This document shows, one piece after another, positions 1 to 7,426 of a stretch of 64,000 bases of DNA (position 1 is its first letter; the number at the start of each line of letters is the position of its first letter). The translations under genes and the position numbers were made by a program. The notes under the pieces were generated by a model, which was not told where the DNA came from, made no database searches, and saw only the letters and a program-made list of their open reading frames with translations. Source of the DNA: Alphaproteobacteria bacterium (GTDB lineage: Bacteria > Pseudomonadota > Alphaproteobacteria > Caulobacterales > Maricaulaceae); contig WGNG01000015.1 of the NCBI GenBank assembly GCA_016124675.1, positions 62,001 to 126,000 of the forward strand, given 5' to 3'.

Positions 1-600
1 GTCGGCGCGATCCTGCGCGAATTGATCGCCGGTCCGCGCGGGATTGACTGCCATATCGGCCTGCCAGAGGACCAGCACCACCGCGCCGCCGAGCATATCC
101 TGCCGCCGCGCGCGCCAGACCTCGGGACGATCACGCCGGAAACCCGGGCCGCCTTCCTCAATCCCGGCGCTTCGCCCGGGCGCAAGGGCGCCGCCGCGTG
201 GCGCAGCGCCGAGCTGCCCGCCGCCAACGCCCACGCCACCGCCCTTGCGCTCGCCCGGCTGATGGCGCCCTTCGCCTGCGAGGGCAGGCTCGATGGCGAG
301 GCCTTCCTCGGCGCGGCCACGCTCGCCGCCGCCATGAAGCCGCGCACCGCGGGCCCTGACCGGGTCCTGCCGTTTGACCTGAGCTTCGCAGCGGGCGTGA
401 TGATCAATCGCCGCCTCGGGGTCTTCGGCCCGGAACCGCGCGCGGTCGGCCATTACGGCTTTGGCGGCAGCTGCGTGTTTGCCGATCCGGTGCGCGGCGT
501 GTCGGGCGCCTATGTGATGAACCGCCAGATGGACGTGCTCGTCGGCGACGCCCGCGCCCAGGCGCTGATCGATGCGGCATACGGGTGTCTGGGGCGTTGA
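1..600 (+). CDS. Class C beta-lactamase-like serine hydrolase, 3' part
   Basis: The reading frame is open from base 1, so the gene begins outside the window; the TTG at 22 in the ORF track is internal. The visible 199 residues match the C-terminal half of class C beta-lactamase/EstB-type serine hydrolases: an N-terminal stretch of the type LREL..GPRGIDCHIGLP and, near the end, HYGFGGS, which occupies the place of the KTG/HxG active-site triad. The SxxK nucleophile box would lie upstream and cannot be seen. Members are esterases, peptidases or beta-lactamases, and the substrate cannot be told. It runs toward the minus-strand sucD with 75 bases between them. Confidence 0.75.
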   Translation, partial: VGAILRELIAGPRGIDCHIGLPEDQHHRAAEHILPPRAPDLGTITPETRAAFLNPGASPGRKGAAAWRSAELPAANAHATALALARLMAPFACEGRLDGEAFLGAATLAAAMKPRTAGPDRVLPFDLSFAAGVMINRRLGVFGPEPRAVGHYGFGGSCVFADPVRGVSGAYVMNRQMDVLVGDARAQALIDAAYGCLGR

Positions 601-675
601 GCGCCGGCATGGGCTCGAACCCTCACACGCCCCCGGAACCCATTGCCTCAGCCTCCCGCAAGACGCAGCCGGCGT

Positions 676-1584
676 CTAGCCCTTCAACACCTCCACCAGC
701 GTGACGCCCATGCGGGCGGGGCTGTCGGCCACGGTGATGCCGGCTGATTTCATGGCCTCGATCTTGTCGTCGGCGCCCCCCTTGCCGCCGGCCACGATGG
801 CGCCGGCATGGCCCATGGTGCGGCCCGGCGGGGCGGTGCGCCCGGCGATGAAGCCCACCATGGGCTTCTTGCGGCCCTTCCTGGCTTCATCCTTGATGAA
901 TTGCGCGGCCTCTTCCTCGGCGGCGCCGCCGATCTCGCCGATCATGATGATCGACTTTGTCGCGTCATCGGCCAGGAACAGCTCCAGCATGTCGATGAAC
1001 TCGGTGCCTTTCACCGGGTCGCCGCCAATGCCCACCGCCGTGGTCTGGCCCAGCCCCGCCCGGCTGGTCTGGAACACCGCTTCATAGGTGAGGGTGCCCG
1101 AGCGCGAGACCACGCCGACCGAGCCCTTCTTGAAGATGGAGCCCGGCATGATGCCGATCTTGCACTCTTCGGGCGTCAGCACGCCGGGGCAGTTGGGGCC
1201 CAGAAGGCGCGAGGACGAGCGGTCGAGGCGCGCCTTCACCCGCACCATGTCCATCACCGGAATGCCCTCGGTGATGCAGGTGATGAGCTCAAGGCCCGCA
1301 TCGATCGCCTCGATGATGGCGTCAGCCGCGCCCGCAGGCGGGACATAGATCACCGAGGCGGTCGCGCCGGTGGCTTCGCGCCCTTCGGCGACCGAGGCGA
1401 AGATCGGCAGGGAGGCCGCGCCGTCCAGCCCGCTGGTCCAGCTCTCGCCACCCTTCTTGGGGTGCACGCCGCCCACCATGCGGGTGCCGTAATAAGCCAG
1501 CGCCTGCTCGGTGTGGAAGGTGCCGGTCTTGCCGGTCAGGCCCTGGACGAGAACTTTGGTGTCTTTGTTGACGAGAATGGACAT
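676..1584 (-). CDS. sucD: Succinyl-CoA ligase [ADP-forming] alpha subunit
   Basis: A 302-residue protein of normal family length. The N-terminus ([18 protein letters not shown]) is the CoA-binding Rossmann fold, and GGVHPKKGG and the ligase domain with the phospho-histidine loop [13 protein letters not shown] follow. It catalyses the substrate-level phosphorylation step of the TCA cycle together with SucC. The ATG at 1584 has AAAGGA upstream. Unusually, its partner sucC does not lie directly upstream: a vapBC pair sits between them, and the vapC stop is only 13 bases before this start, so the sucD ribosome site abuts the toxin gene. Confidence 0.97.
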   Translation of the reverse strand: MSILVNKDTKVLVQGLTGKTGTFHTEQALAYYGTRMVGGVHPKKGGESWTSGLDGAASLPIFASVAEGREATGATASVIYVPPAGAADAIIEAIDAGLELITCITEGIPVMDMVRVKARLDRSSSRLLGPNCPGVLTPEECKIGIMPGSIFKKGSVGVVSRSGTLTYEAVFQTSRAGLGQTTAVGIGGDPVKGTEFIDMLELFLADDATKSIIMIGEIGGAAEEEAAQFIKDEARKGRKKPMVGFIAGRTAPPGRTMGHAGAIVAGGKGGADDKIEAMKSAGITVADSPARMGVTLVEVLKG

Positions 1585-1597
1585 GGGATTCCTTTGA

Positions 1598-2017
1598 TTA
1601 AGCGAGGAAGTCTTCGATGAAGGGGTTGCAGACAGTCACGGAGCCATAGGCCTGACCGTGGTTGAGGTCTTCGGAGTACACCAGGGAGAGCCCGCCCTTC
1701 CCGGCGGCCTGCAGGATCAGACCGTCCCAATGAGAAATCTCGAAGCGGCGGGCGGTATCTATGGCCGAGATGACGTCTTCGGGGCCGGGGACAATAACCG
1801 TTTCATGTCTCAGCATCCGCACCCAGTCCGCCGCTTCCTGGGGCGCATAGCCCAGCTTGCGGCGCAGGACGGCATAGACCTCCATCAGGACCTGCGTGGA
1901 TACCGTCACGTCCCGGTTGAGAAGCAGGCTGCGCGCCATGTCGCGCCGCTCTGGGGTGCTGCAGTCGGTATCTGCCGCGTAAACGATGAGGTTGGTGTCA
2001 AAGAAGGCCGCGTTCAC
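1598..2017 (-). CDS. vapC: PIN-domain ribonuclease toxin (VapC-like)
   Basis: A 139-residue PIN-domain protein. The acidic metal-binding residues are recognisable: D7 in [10 protein letters not shown]46 in VLMEVY, D98 in SHWDGLI and the SED at about 115-117. VapC toxins are Mg-dependent RNases that cut tRNA or rRNA; the target here is unknown. The longer ORF in the track (to 2197) is not the gene. A GTG at 2017 has a strong GAGGAGG six bases upstream, giving a 20-base overlap with the antitoxin gene and suggesting translational coupling. It sits inside the sucC-sucD interval and is followed 13 bases later by sucD. Confidence 0.87.
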   Translation of the reverse strand: MNAAFFDTNLIVYAADTDCSTPERRDMARSLLLNRDVTVSTQVLMEVYAVLRRKLGYAPQEAADWVRMLRHETVIVPGPEDVISAIDTARRFEISHWDGLILQAAGKGGLSLVYSEDLNHGQAYGSVTVCNPFIEDFLA

Positions 2018-2282
2018 GCATGACCTCCTCATAGAATTCTTCGCGGTCAAAAATGGGCTTCTCGCCGCTGACCCGCCGCGCGCGGCGCTGCGAATTCTGG
2101 TCGGACGCCTTGAACTGGTTGTTCCACATTTCCATGCGGGTGGCAGACGAGGTTTCGCGCTCCACCTCGTGCGTGAGGAAATCGCGCACCATCGCATTGA
2201 CTGTCGTGCGTTTCATCGCGGCCAGCACGCGCGCCTTGTCCAGCAGGTCATCGTCGATGGCAAGGGTGAGGTTCTTGGTCAC
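1998..2282 (-). CDS. vapB: VapB-like antitoxin
   Basis: A 94-residue protein starting MTKNLTLAIDDDLLDKAR, a ribbon-helix-helix type N-terminus (TTVNAMVRDFL) followed by a charged tail that would wrap the toxin. It lies directly before the PIN-domain gene and overlaps it by 20 bases, the usual antitoxin-first order. A long palindrome lies 9-43 bases upstream of the start and is a natural autoregulatory operator. The exact antitoxin subfamily (VapB/CopG-like) is inferred from length and context. Confidence 0.83.
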   Translation of the reverse strand: MTKNLTLAIDDDLLDKARVLAAMKRTTVNAMVRDFLTHEVERETSSATRMEMWNNQFKASDQNSQRRARRVSGEKPIFDREEFYEEVMRERGLL

Positions 2283-2290
2283 GGGCCGCG

Positions 2291-2325
2291 CTCCACGGAT
2301 TATGTGCTACACATAACCCGTGGAG
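2291..2325. promoter_or_regulatory. 35-bp palindrome, probable VapBC operator
   Basis: The arms CTCCACGG and TTATGTG are mirrored by CACATAA and CCGTGGAG around a CTA centre, with one mismatched pair between the two half-arms. It lies immediately upstream of vapB. The AT-rich inner arms would fit a promoter element and a ribbon-helix-helix binding site. A hairpin acting on sucC readthrough is an alternative, but there is no T tract. Confidence 0.7.
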
Positions 2326-2369
2326 GAATGGCGCGCAAGCAGGAGGCCGGGCGGAACAGTCTTGAAGCC

Positions 2370-3563
2370 CTACCCCCGCACCGCCTTCACGATCTTCTGC
2401 GCCGCGTCATCGAGATCGTCGGCGCTGGTGATGTCCAGCCCGCTCTCATTGAGAATCTTTTTGCCGAGCTCCACATTCGTGCCTTCCAGGCGCACCACCA
2501 GCGGGACTTTCAGGCCGACCTCCTTCACCGCGGCGACCACGCCCTCGGCGATGACGTCGCAGCGCATGATGCCGCCGAAGATATTGACCAGAATGCCTTT
2601 GACGTTCGGGTCGGCGGTGATGATCTTGAAGGCGTGGGTGACTTTTTCCTTGCTGGCGCCGCCGCCCACATCAAGGAAGTTGGCCGGCTCGGCGCCATAG
2701 AGCTTGATGATGTCCATGGTCGCCATGGCCAGGCCTGCCCCGTTGACCATGCAGCCGATCTCGCCGTCGAGCGCGATATAGGCAAGGTCATATTTGGAGG
2801 CCTCGATCTCCTTGTCGTCTTCCTCGGTCAGATCGCGCAGGGCCCGCACATCGTCATGGCGGAACAGGGCGTTGCCGTCAAAGCTGACCTTGGCGTCCAG
2901 CACGCGCAGGCGGCCGTCCTTCATGACGATGAGCGGGTTGATCTCCAGCATGCTCATGTCTTTTTCGGTGAAGGCCCGGTACAGGATCGGGGCCAGCGCC
3001 GCCATGTCCTCGCGCGCCGCGCCGTCCAGGTGAAGCGCATCCGAGATTTTGACCGTATCGGCGTGCGTGACGCCGGTTTCCGGGTCGATATTGAGCGTGA
3101 TGATCTTGTCCGGCGTGTGCTCGGCGACCTCTTCAATGTCCATCCCGCCTTCGGTGGAGACCACGAAGGCGACCCGGCCGGTATCGCGATTGACCAGCAG
3201 GGACAGGTAAAGCTCGCGCGCAATGTCCGCCCCGTCCTCGATATAGAGCCGGTTGACCTGCCGGCCTGCCGGGCCGGTCTGGTGGGTGACCAGCGTATGG
3301 CCCAGCATCTCTTTGGCGTGGCGCTCCACATCCTCCTTGCTGAAGGCGAGGCGCACACCGCCCTTGGCGTCGGCGGGCAGCTCCTTGAACTTGCCCTTGC
3401 CGCGCCCGCCGGCGTGGATCTGGGATTTCACCACCCAGAGCGGCCCGGGCAGCTGATCGGCGGCCTTGCGCGCCTCCTCGACGGAGAACACGGCGACGCC
3501 GTCGGCGACAGGGGCGCCAAAGGATTTCAGCAGGGCCTTGGCCTGGTGCTCGTGGATGTTCAT
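2370..3563 (-). CDS. sucC: Succinyl-CoA ligase [ADP-forming] beta subunit
   Basis: A 397-residue SucC. The start MNIHEHQAK (ATG at 3563) is the conserved family N-terminus; the GTG at 3593 in the ORF track adds ten unrelated residues. The ATP-grasp domain ([18 protein letters not shown]) and the C-terminal CoA-ligase fold ([15 protein letters not shown]) are intact. It binds nucleotide and forms a heterodimer/tetramer with SucD. A good promoter lies about 80 bases upstream. Downstream comes vapBC rather than sucD. Confidence 0.97.
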   Translation of the reverse strand: MNIHEHQAKALLKSFGAPVADGVAVFSVEEARKAADQLPGPLWVVKSQIHAGGRGKGKFKELPADAKGGVRLAFSKEDVERHAKEMLGHTLVTHQTGPAGRQVNRLYIEDGADIARELYLSLLVNRDTGRVAFVVSTEGGMDIEEVAEHTPDKIITLNIDPETGVTHADTVKISDALHLDGAAREDMAALAPILYRAFTEKDMSMLEINPLIVMKDGRLRVLDAKVSFDGNALFRHDDVRALRDLTEEDDKEIEASKYDLAYIALDGEIGCMVNGAGLAMATMDIIKLYGAEPANFLDVGGGASKEKVTHAFKIITADPNVKGILVNIFGGIMRCDVIAEGVVAAVKEVGLKVPLVVRLEGTNVELGKKILNESGLDITSADDLDDAAQKIVKAVRG

Positions 3564-3643
3564 GGGGGCCGGACACTCTTTGTTGAAGGACACATGGATA
3601 GGCGCGCAGGCATTATGCGCTGCGGCGCGGGACGCCGGGCGCG

Positions 3644-3671
3644 GTTATAACACTGCCGCCTGCACTGGCAA
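3644..3671 (-). promoter_or_regulatory. Candidate sigma-70-type promoter of sucC
   Basis: On the minus strand TTGCCA is followed after 16 bases by TATAAC, close to the housekeeping consensus. A start about seven bases downstream would give a leader of roughly 74 bases before the sucC ATG. It lies in the 132-base gap after the upstream membrane-protein gene, so sucC probably has its own promoter. Confidence 0.55.
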
Positions 3672-3695
3672 CGCACCTGTCTGTGACAGTTCGGG

Positions 3696-4043
3696 TCAAT
3701 CTCCCCCCGGTGCCGGCGCGAGGCGCAGGCTGATCGCCCCGGCCGCCCAGCCGAGCCCGCCGGCGAGCCCGGCGGCGAGGGCAAGGACCACCGGCAACGG
3801 GTCGCCCGTGCATGCCGCGGCGGCGCCCCCGTCCGCCTCGCAGGCCGCCACTGCGCGCTCGATGGCGGACGCCAGCGCCAGGGCGGCGAGTTGCCCTGTC
3901 AGCACGGGCAGGCCCGCGCCCAGCAAGGTCCAGCCGATCCAGGCGGTCAGGCCGAGGCCTTTGAGCGGCCGGCGCAGGGCGAGCGCCGCGGCCGCGCCAA
4001 GGGCGGCGGGGATGAGGATCACCAGCAGGGTCAGCGCCGTCAT
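3696..4043 (-). CDS. Small hydrophobic membrane protein
   Basis: 115 residues with about three hydrophobic segments (LTLLVILIPAALGAAAALAL, a middle WIGWTLLGAGLPVL, and a C-terminal LALAAGLAGGLGWAAGAISL) and a small CEADGGAAAACTGD loop with two cysteines between the second and third. I do not recognise a family. The ATG overlaps the stop of the upstream MFS gene by four bases (ATGA), so the two are probably translated together, and it may act with or modify that transporter. Confidence 0.6.
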   Translation of the reverse strand: MTALTLLVILIPAALGAAAALALRRPLKGLGLTAWIGWTLLGAGLPVLTGQLAALALASAIERAVAACEADGGAAAACTGDPLPVVLALAAGLAGGLGWAAGAISLRLAPAPGGD

Positions 4044-5323
4044 GGCCGCATCCCGGCCGCCGGTTCGGGCTCGGCCTCTGGCCCGGTTTCCGGCTGAGAC
4101 GCCGCGGCGTCAATGCCCGCCAGGCCGGCGGAGGTGGCGGTGAGATAGACGAAGGGCTCGCGCTCCTCCTCGCGCACCGGTTTTCGCACCGAACGCCGCC
4201 ACAGCATGCCCGCTGCCAGAAGGGCGCTGAACACGGCGGCGAACAGGAACAGGCCGCGCGCGCCCAGCGGTCCGGCAAAGACGATGCCCGACAGGATCGG
4301 GCCCAGCACGGCGCCGGCCGCCCAGACCAGCAGGGTTCCCGACGCGATGGCGGGCAGGTCCTCGATGCGCGAGCGGTCGGCGGCGTGGGCGACGCCCACC
4401 GCGTAATAGCCAAGGCTGGACGCGCCCCACAAACCCGCCAGCACGGCGCCGCCGATGAGGCCCGGATTGAGCAGCACCGCCAGGAGAATGGCGAAGAACG
4501 CCGACAGGGCTGCAAGCCCCGCGATCACCAGGCGCCGGTCGACACGGTCGGAAATCCACCCCGCCGGCCATTGCGCCAGCATGGACAGGCTATAGATCGC
4601 CGCCAGCACCAGCGCCGCCGCGCCGGCGGGAGAGTCTGCCTGCAGGGTTTCGGCCCAGATCGGCATGAAGGCGAGGGTTCCGGTATTGATGATGCCGGCG
4701 AAGAACACGGCGGCCGCCGCCGCAGGCGCGATGGTGAGCAGGCGCAGCGGCGACACGGTGGCTCCGGTGGGCAGGGCTGGCTGGCCGCGCCCGGTGAACA
4801 CGATGGGAATGAGCGCCAGCGACAGGAATATGCCCGCCACCACGAACGAGTCATCGAGCACCAGGCCGCTGAGCGCGATCACGAACGGTCCCAGAATGAG
4901 GCCGAGCCGCCCGACGATCTGATAGGCGGAGATGACGGCGCCGCGCCGCTCTGACGGGGTGGCGTCGGCGATCCAGCTTTCGGCGACGGCGAAGATTCCC
5001 GCCGCGCACACGCCGAACGCAAAGCGCGACACGAGCCACCAGGTGAAGTCTGAGCCCAGCGCCAGGGCAAGCGTCGCGGCGGCGGCGCCGCCGGCATAGG
5101 CGGCGTAGGCGCGGATATGGCCGATGGAGCGGATGATGCGCGGGGCGGTAAAGGCGCCCGCCATGAAGCCGGCGCTATAGCCTGCCACCACGGCGCCGAT
5201 GGAGATCGCCGACCAGGCCGCCGCGTTCATCACCAGCGGCAGGGCGACGCCCAGCGCCCCCAGCGCCACCTGCAGGAGCAGGGTGGCGGCCATGACGGTG
5301 GCGACATTGCGGTAGATGGGCAT
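4040..5323 (-). CDS. Major facilitator superfamily transporter (YcaD-like)
   Basis: A 427-residue polytopic inner-membrane protein with about twelve hydrophobic segments. The region AESWIADATPSERRGAV between helices 4 and 5 is characteristic of the YcaD/UMF-type branch of MFS, and RRLVIAGL with the second half repeats the fold. The substrate is unknown. The C-terminus ends in an acidic, proline-rich cytoplasmic tail (PETGPEAEPEPAAG). It shares an ATGA overlap with the following small membrane protein. Confidence 0.85.
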   Translation of the reverse strand: MPIYRNVATVMAATLLLQVALGALGVALPLVMNAAAWSAISIGAVVAGYSAGFMAGAFTAPRIIRSIGHIRAYAAYAGGAAAATLALALGSDFTWWLVSRFAFGVCAAGIFAVAESWIADATPSERRGAVISAYQIVGRLGLILGPFVIALSGLVLDDSFVVAGIFLSLALIPIVFTGRGQPALPTGATVSPLRLLTIAPAAAAAVFFAGIINTGTLAFMPIWAETLQADSPAGAAALVLAAIYSLSMLAQWPAGWISDRVDRRLVIAGLAALSAFFAILLAVLLNPGLIGGAVLAGLWGASSLGYYAVGVAHAADRSRIEDLPAIASGTLLVWAAGAVLGPILSGIVFAGPLGARGLFLFAAVFSALLAAGMLWRRSVRKPVREEEREPFVYLTATSAGLAGIDAAASQPETGPEAEPEPAAGMRP

Positions 5324-5430
5324 GGCGGGCTTGGCCTCGCTCGGGCGGCGCGAACAGACGCTGGCAACACATCACGGACCCTGCCTGTGCGCAACCCGGA
5401 CAGGGCGCCCGGCCTGCTCAGGCGGCCTCG

Positions 5431-6012
5431 CTATCCCAGCCGCGCCAGGCGCGCGGCCATCCAGTCCAGCGAGGCTGGTCCCGCCCCGCGCAGGGCCAGA
5501 TACAGGCCCAGCGCGCCCCAGGCGAGCGTGGTCGGCCAGGCCTCGGGCAGGATGAACAATATATGCCACAGCGCGCCTGCCGCCGCGGCAAGGCCGGCCA
5601 GGCGGGTGAGCAATCCCAGCGCCAGGCTGGATGTGATGATCAGCGCCACGGCCAAAAGCGCCATCGCCGTCAGCTCCGGATCAAGCTGGCCGCGCGTCCA
5701 GATGCGCGACGCGGCCACCAGGCCGGGTTCCGGCGTGACCCAGGCGCGCCAGTCCATCGCATCGCTCAATGGCAGCGCGTTGGCGCGGCTCCAGGTCCAG
5801 AACTGGGCCGCCAGGGCGAAACGCGCCAGCAGGCCCGCCAGCAGATCCACCGCGCTCGATCCGGGGCGGCGCACGCGCTGCCCCGAACCGTCCCCGCCAT
5901 CCATGTCAGGAATGCAGACAACGCCCTGCGGCGCCGCGGCGGCGCGCCCGTTCTCCAGCCGCTGGCCGCCATACAGCGCGGTAAAGCGCGTCTGCGGTTT
6001 GTGATCTGTCAT
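5431..6012 (-). CDS. DoxX-like membrane protein
   Basis: A 193-residue protein with a soluble N-terminal stretch of about 50 residues and then about four hydrophobic segments, resembling the DoxX/SURF4-type fold (LLAGLLARFALAAQFW, LAVALIITSSLALGLLTRLA). I chose the ATG at 6012 (MTDHKPQT) because GGAGGGG lies three bases upstream; the ORF track starts nine codons earlier. Function is unclear; DoxX proteins are linked to redox or thiosulfate metabolism in some bacteria. It lies between sucB and the MFS gene on the same strand. Confidence 0.6.
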   Translation of the reverse strand: MTDHKPQTRFTALYGGQRLENGRAAAAPQGVVCIPDMDGGDGSGQRVRRPGSSAVDLLAGLLARFALAAQFWTWSRANALPLSDAMDWRAWVTPEPGLVAASRIWTRGQLDPELTAMALLAVALIITSSLALGLLTRLAGLAAAAGALWHILFILPEAWPTTLAWGALGLYLALRGAGPASLDWMAARLARLG

Positions 6013-6114
6013 CTGCCCCTCCGGCCCCGAAGGCACCATGGCGCAAGACTGCGTCCCGGTTCAACGGCGTCGCGCGCCGTGACGGGTCAGGCGTGGCGGC
6101 GGGGCCACAGGGGG

Positions 6115-7374
6115 CTATATATCCAGCAACAGACGCTGCGGGTTCTCCAGGCTCTCCTTCACGCGCACCAGGAAGGTGACGGCTTCCTTGCCGTCCACGA
6201 TGCGGTGGTCATAGGACAGGGCCAGATACATCATCGGGCGGATCTTCACCTCGCCATTGATGGCCACCGGGCGGTCCTGGATCTTGTGCATGCCCAGAAT
6301 GCCGGCCTGGGGCGCGTTGAGGATGGGCGAGCTCATCAGCGAGCCGTACACGCCGCCATTGGAGATGGTGAAGGTGGCGCCCTGCATGTCCTCGATGGCG
6401 AGCTTGCCGTCGCGGGCGCGCTTGCCGAGCTCGCCGATGTCGGCTTCGATCTGCGCCAGCGATTTCACGTCGCAATCGCGCGCCACCGGCACCACCAGGC
6501 CCTTGTCGGTGCCCACGGCCACGCCGATGTCGTAGTAATTCTTGTAGATGATATCGGTCCCGTCGATCTCGGCATTGACGGCGGGCACGTCTTTCAGCGC
6601 CGAAACGCAGGCCTTCACGAAAAAGCTCATGAAGCCCAGCTTCACGCCGTGCCGGGCGGTGAAGTCGTCCTGCACCTGCTTGCGCAGGGTCATGATCGCG
6701 CTCATGTCCGCCTCATTATACGTGGTCAGCATGGCGGCGGTGTTCTGGGCGTCCTTCAGCCGGCGCGCGATGGTCTGGCGAAGGCGGGTCATCTTCACGC
6801 GCTCCTCGCGCGGACCGGTCTCGCGGGGCTTGGCGGGCTCGGATTTGGGCGCTTCAGATTTCGGCGCATCCGCTTTGGGCCCGGGCTGGGCCGGCGCAGA
6901 CGCGCCCGCCTCGATGGCCTTGAGCGCATCGCCCTTGGTCACGCGCCCGTCCTTGCCGGTGCCCTCAAGCTTTTTCAGGTCGAGATCGTTTTCCTGCGCG
7001 ACGCGGCGCGCGGCGGGCATGGCGCCGGCGTCATCGCCGGATCTGGCCTCCGCGGGCCTGGCGGCCGCCGGCGTCTGCGCCTCTGGCGCCTTGTCCGCAG
7101 GTTTGCTGTCCGGCTTGGCTTTGGCCTCACCGCCCGCAGCGCCCGCCTCCAGCTCGGCCAGCACGGCGCCGATTTCGACCGTCTCGCCTTCCTTCGCGGT
7201 GATCTTTGCGATCACCCCGTCTTCCTCGGCGCGCACCTCGACGGCGACCTTGTCGGTCTCCAGCTCCACCAGCACGTCATCGCGCTTGACCCGATCGCCT
7301 TCGGACACCTGCCAGGCGCCGACCGTGGCTTCGGAAACGGATTCGCCCAGTGTGGGCACTTTGATCTGCGTCAT
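6115..7374 (-). CDS. sucB: 2-oxoglutarate dehydrogenase E2, dihydrolipoyl succinyltransferase
   Basis: 419 residues, normal for OdhB/SucB. The order is an N-terminal lipoyl domain with the lipoylated lysine at about 42 (ETDKVAVEV), an Ala/Pro/Lys-rich linker, a peripheral subunit-binding domain (about 118-155, [12 protein letters not shown]), a second linker and the catalytic core ending in SYDHRIVDG with the active-site histidine. It transfers the succinyl group to CoA in the 2-oxoglutarate dehydrogenase complex. It follows sucA by 52 bases on the same strand. No lpd gene is present in the window. Confidence 0.97.
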   Translation of the reverse strand: MTQIKVPTLGESVSEATVGAWQVSEGDRVKRDDVLVELETDKVAVEVRAEEDGVIAKITAKEGETVEIGAVLAELEAGAAGGEAKAKPDSKPADKAPEAQTPAAARPAEARSGDDAGAMPAARRVAQENDLDLKKLEGTGKDGRVTKGDALKAIEAGASAPAQPGPKADAPKSEAPKSEPAKPRETGPREERVKMTRLRQTIARRLKDAQNTAAMLTTYNEADMSAIMTLRKQVQDDFTARHGVKLGFMSFFVKACVSALKDVPAVNAEIDGTDIIYKNYYDIGVAVGTDKGLVVPVARDCDVKSLAQIEADIGELGKRARDGKLAIEDMQGATFTISNGGVYGSLMSSPILNAPQAGILGMHKIQDRPVAINGEVKIRPMMYLALSYDHRIVDGKEAVTFLVRVKESLENPQRLLLDI

Positions 7375-7426
7375 GTCAGGTCTTTCTTGCGGCGGAAACT
7401 CGGGGGCGGCGGGGTCGGCTCAGGCG

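Noticed and set aside
601-640. GGTTCGAGCC on the minus strand, reminiscent of a tRNA T-arm
   Set aside because: The flanking bases do not form a five-base T-stem, and no anticodon arm or acceptor stem can be built upstream.
1986-3650. 554-residue ORF antisense to sucC
   Set aside because: A GC-rich shadow frame: its composition is His/Asp/Gly/Val-biased as expected from the reverse complement of a real gene, and sucC is certain.
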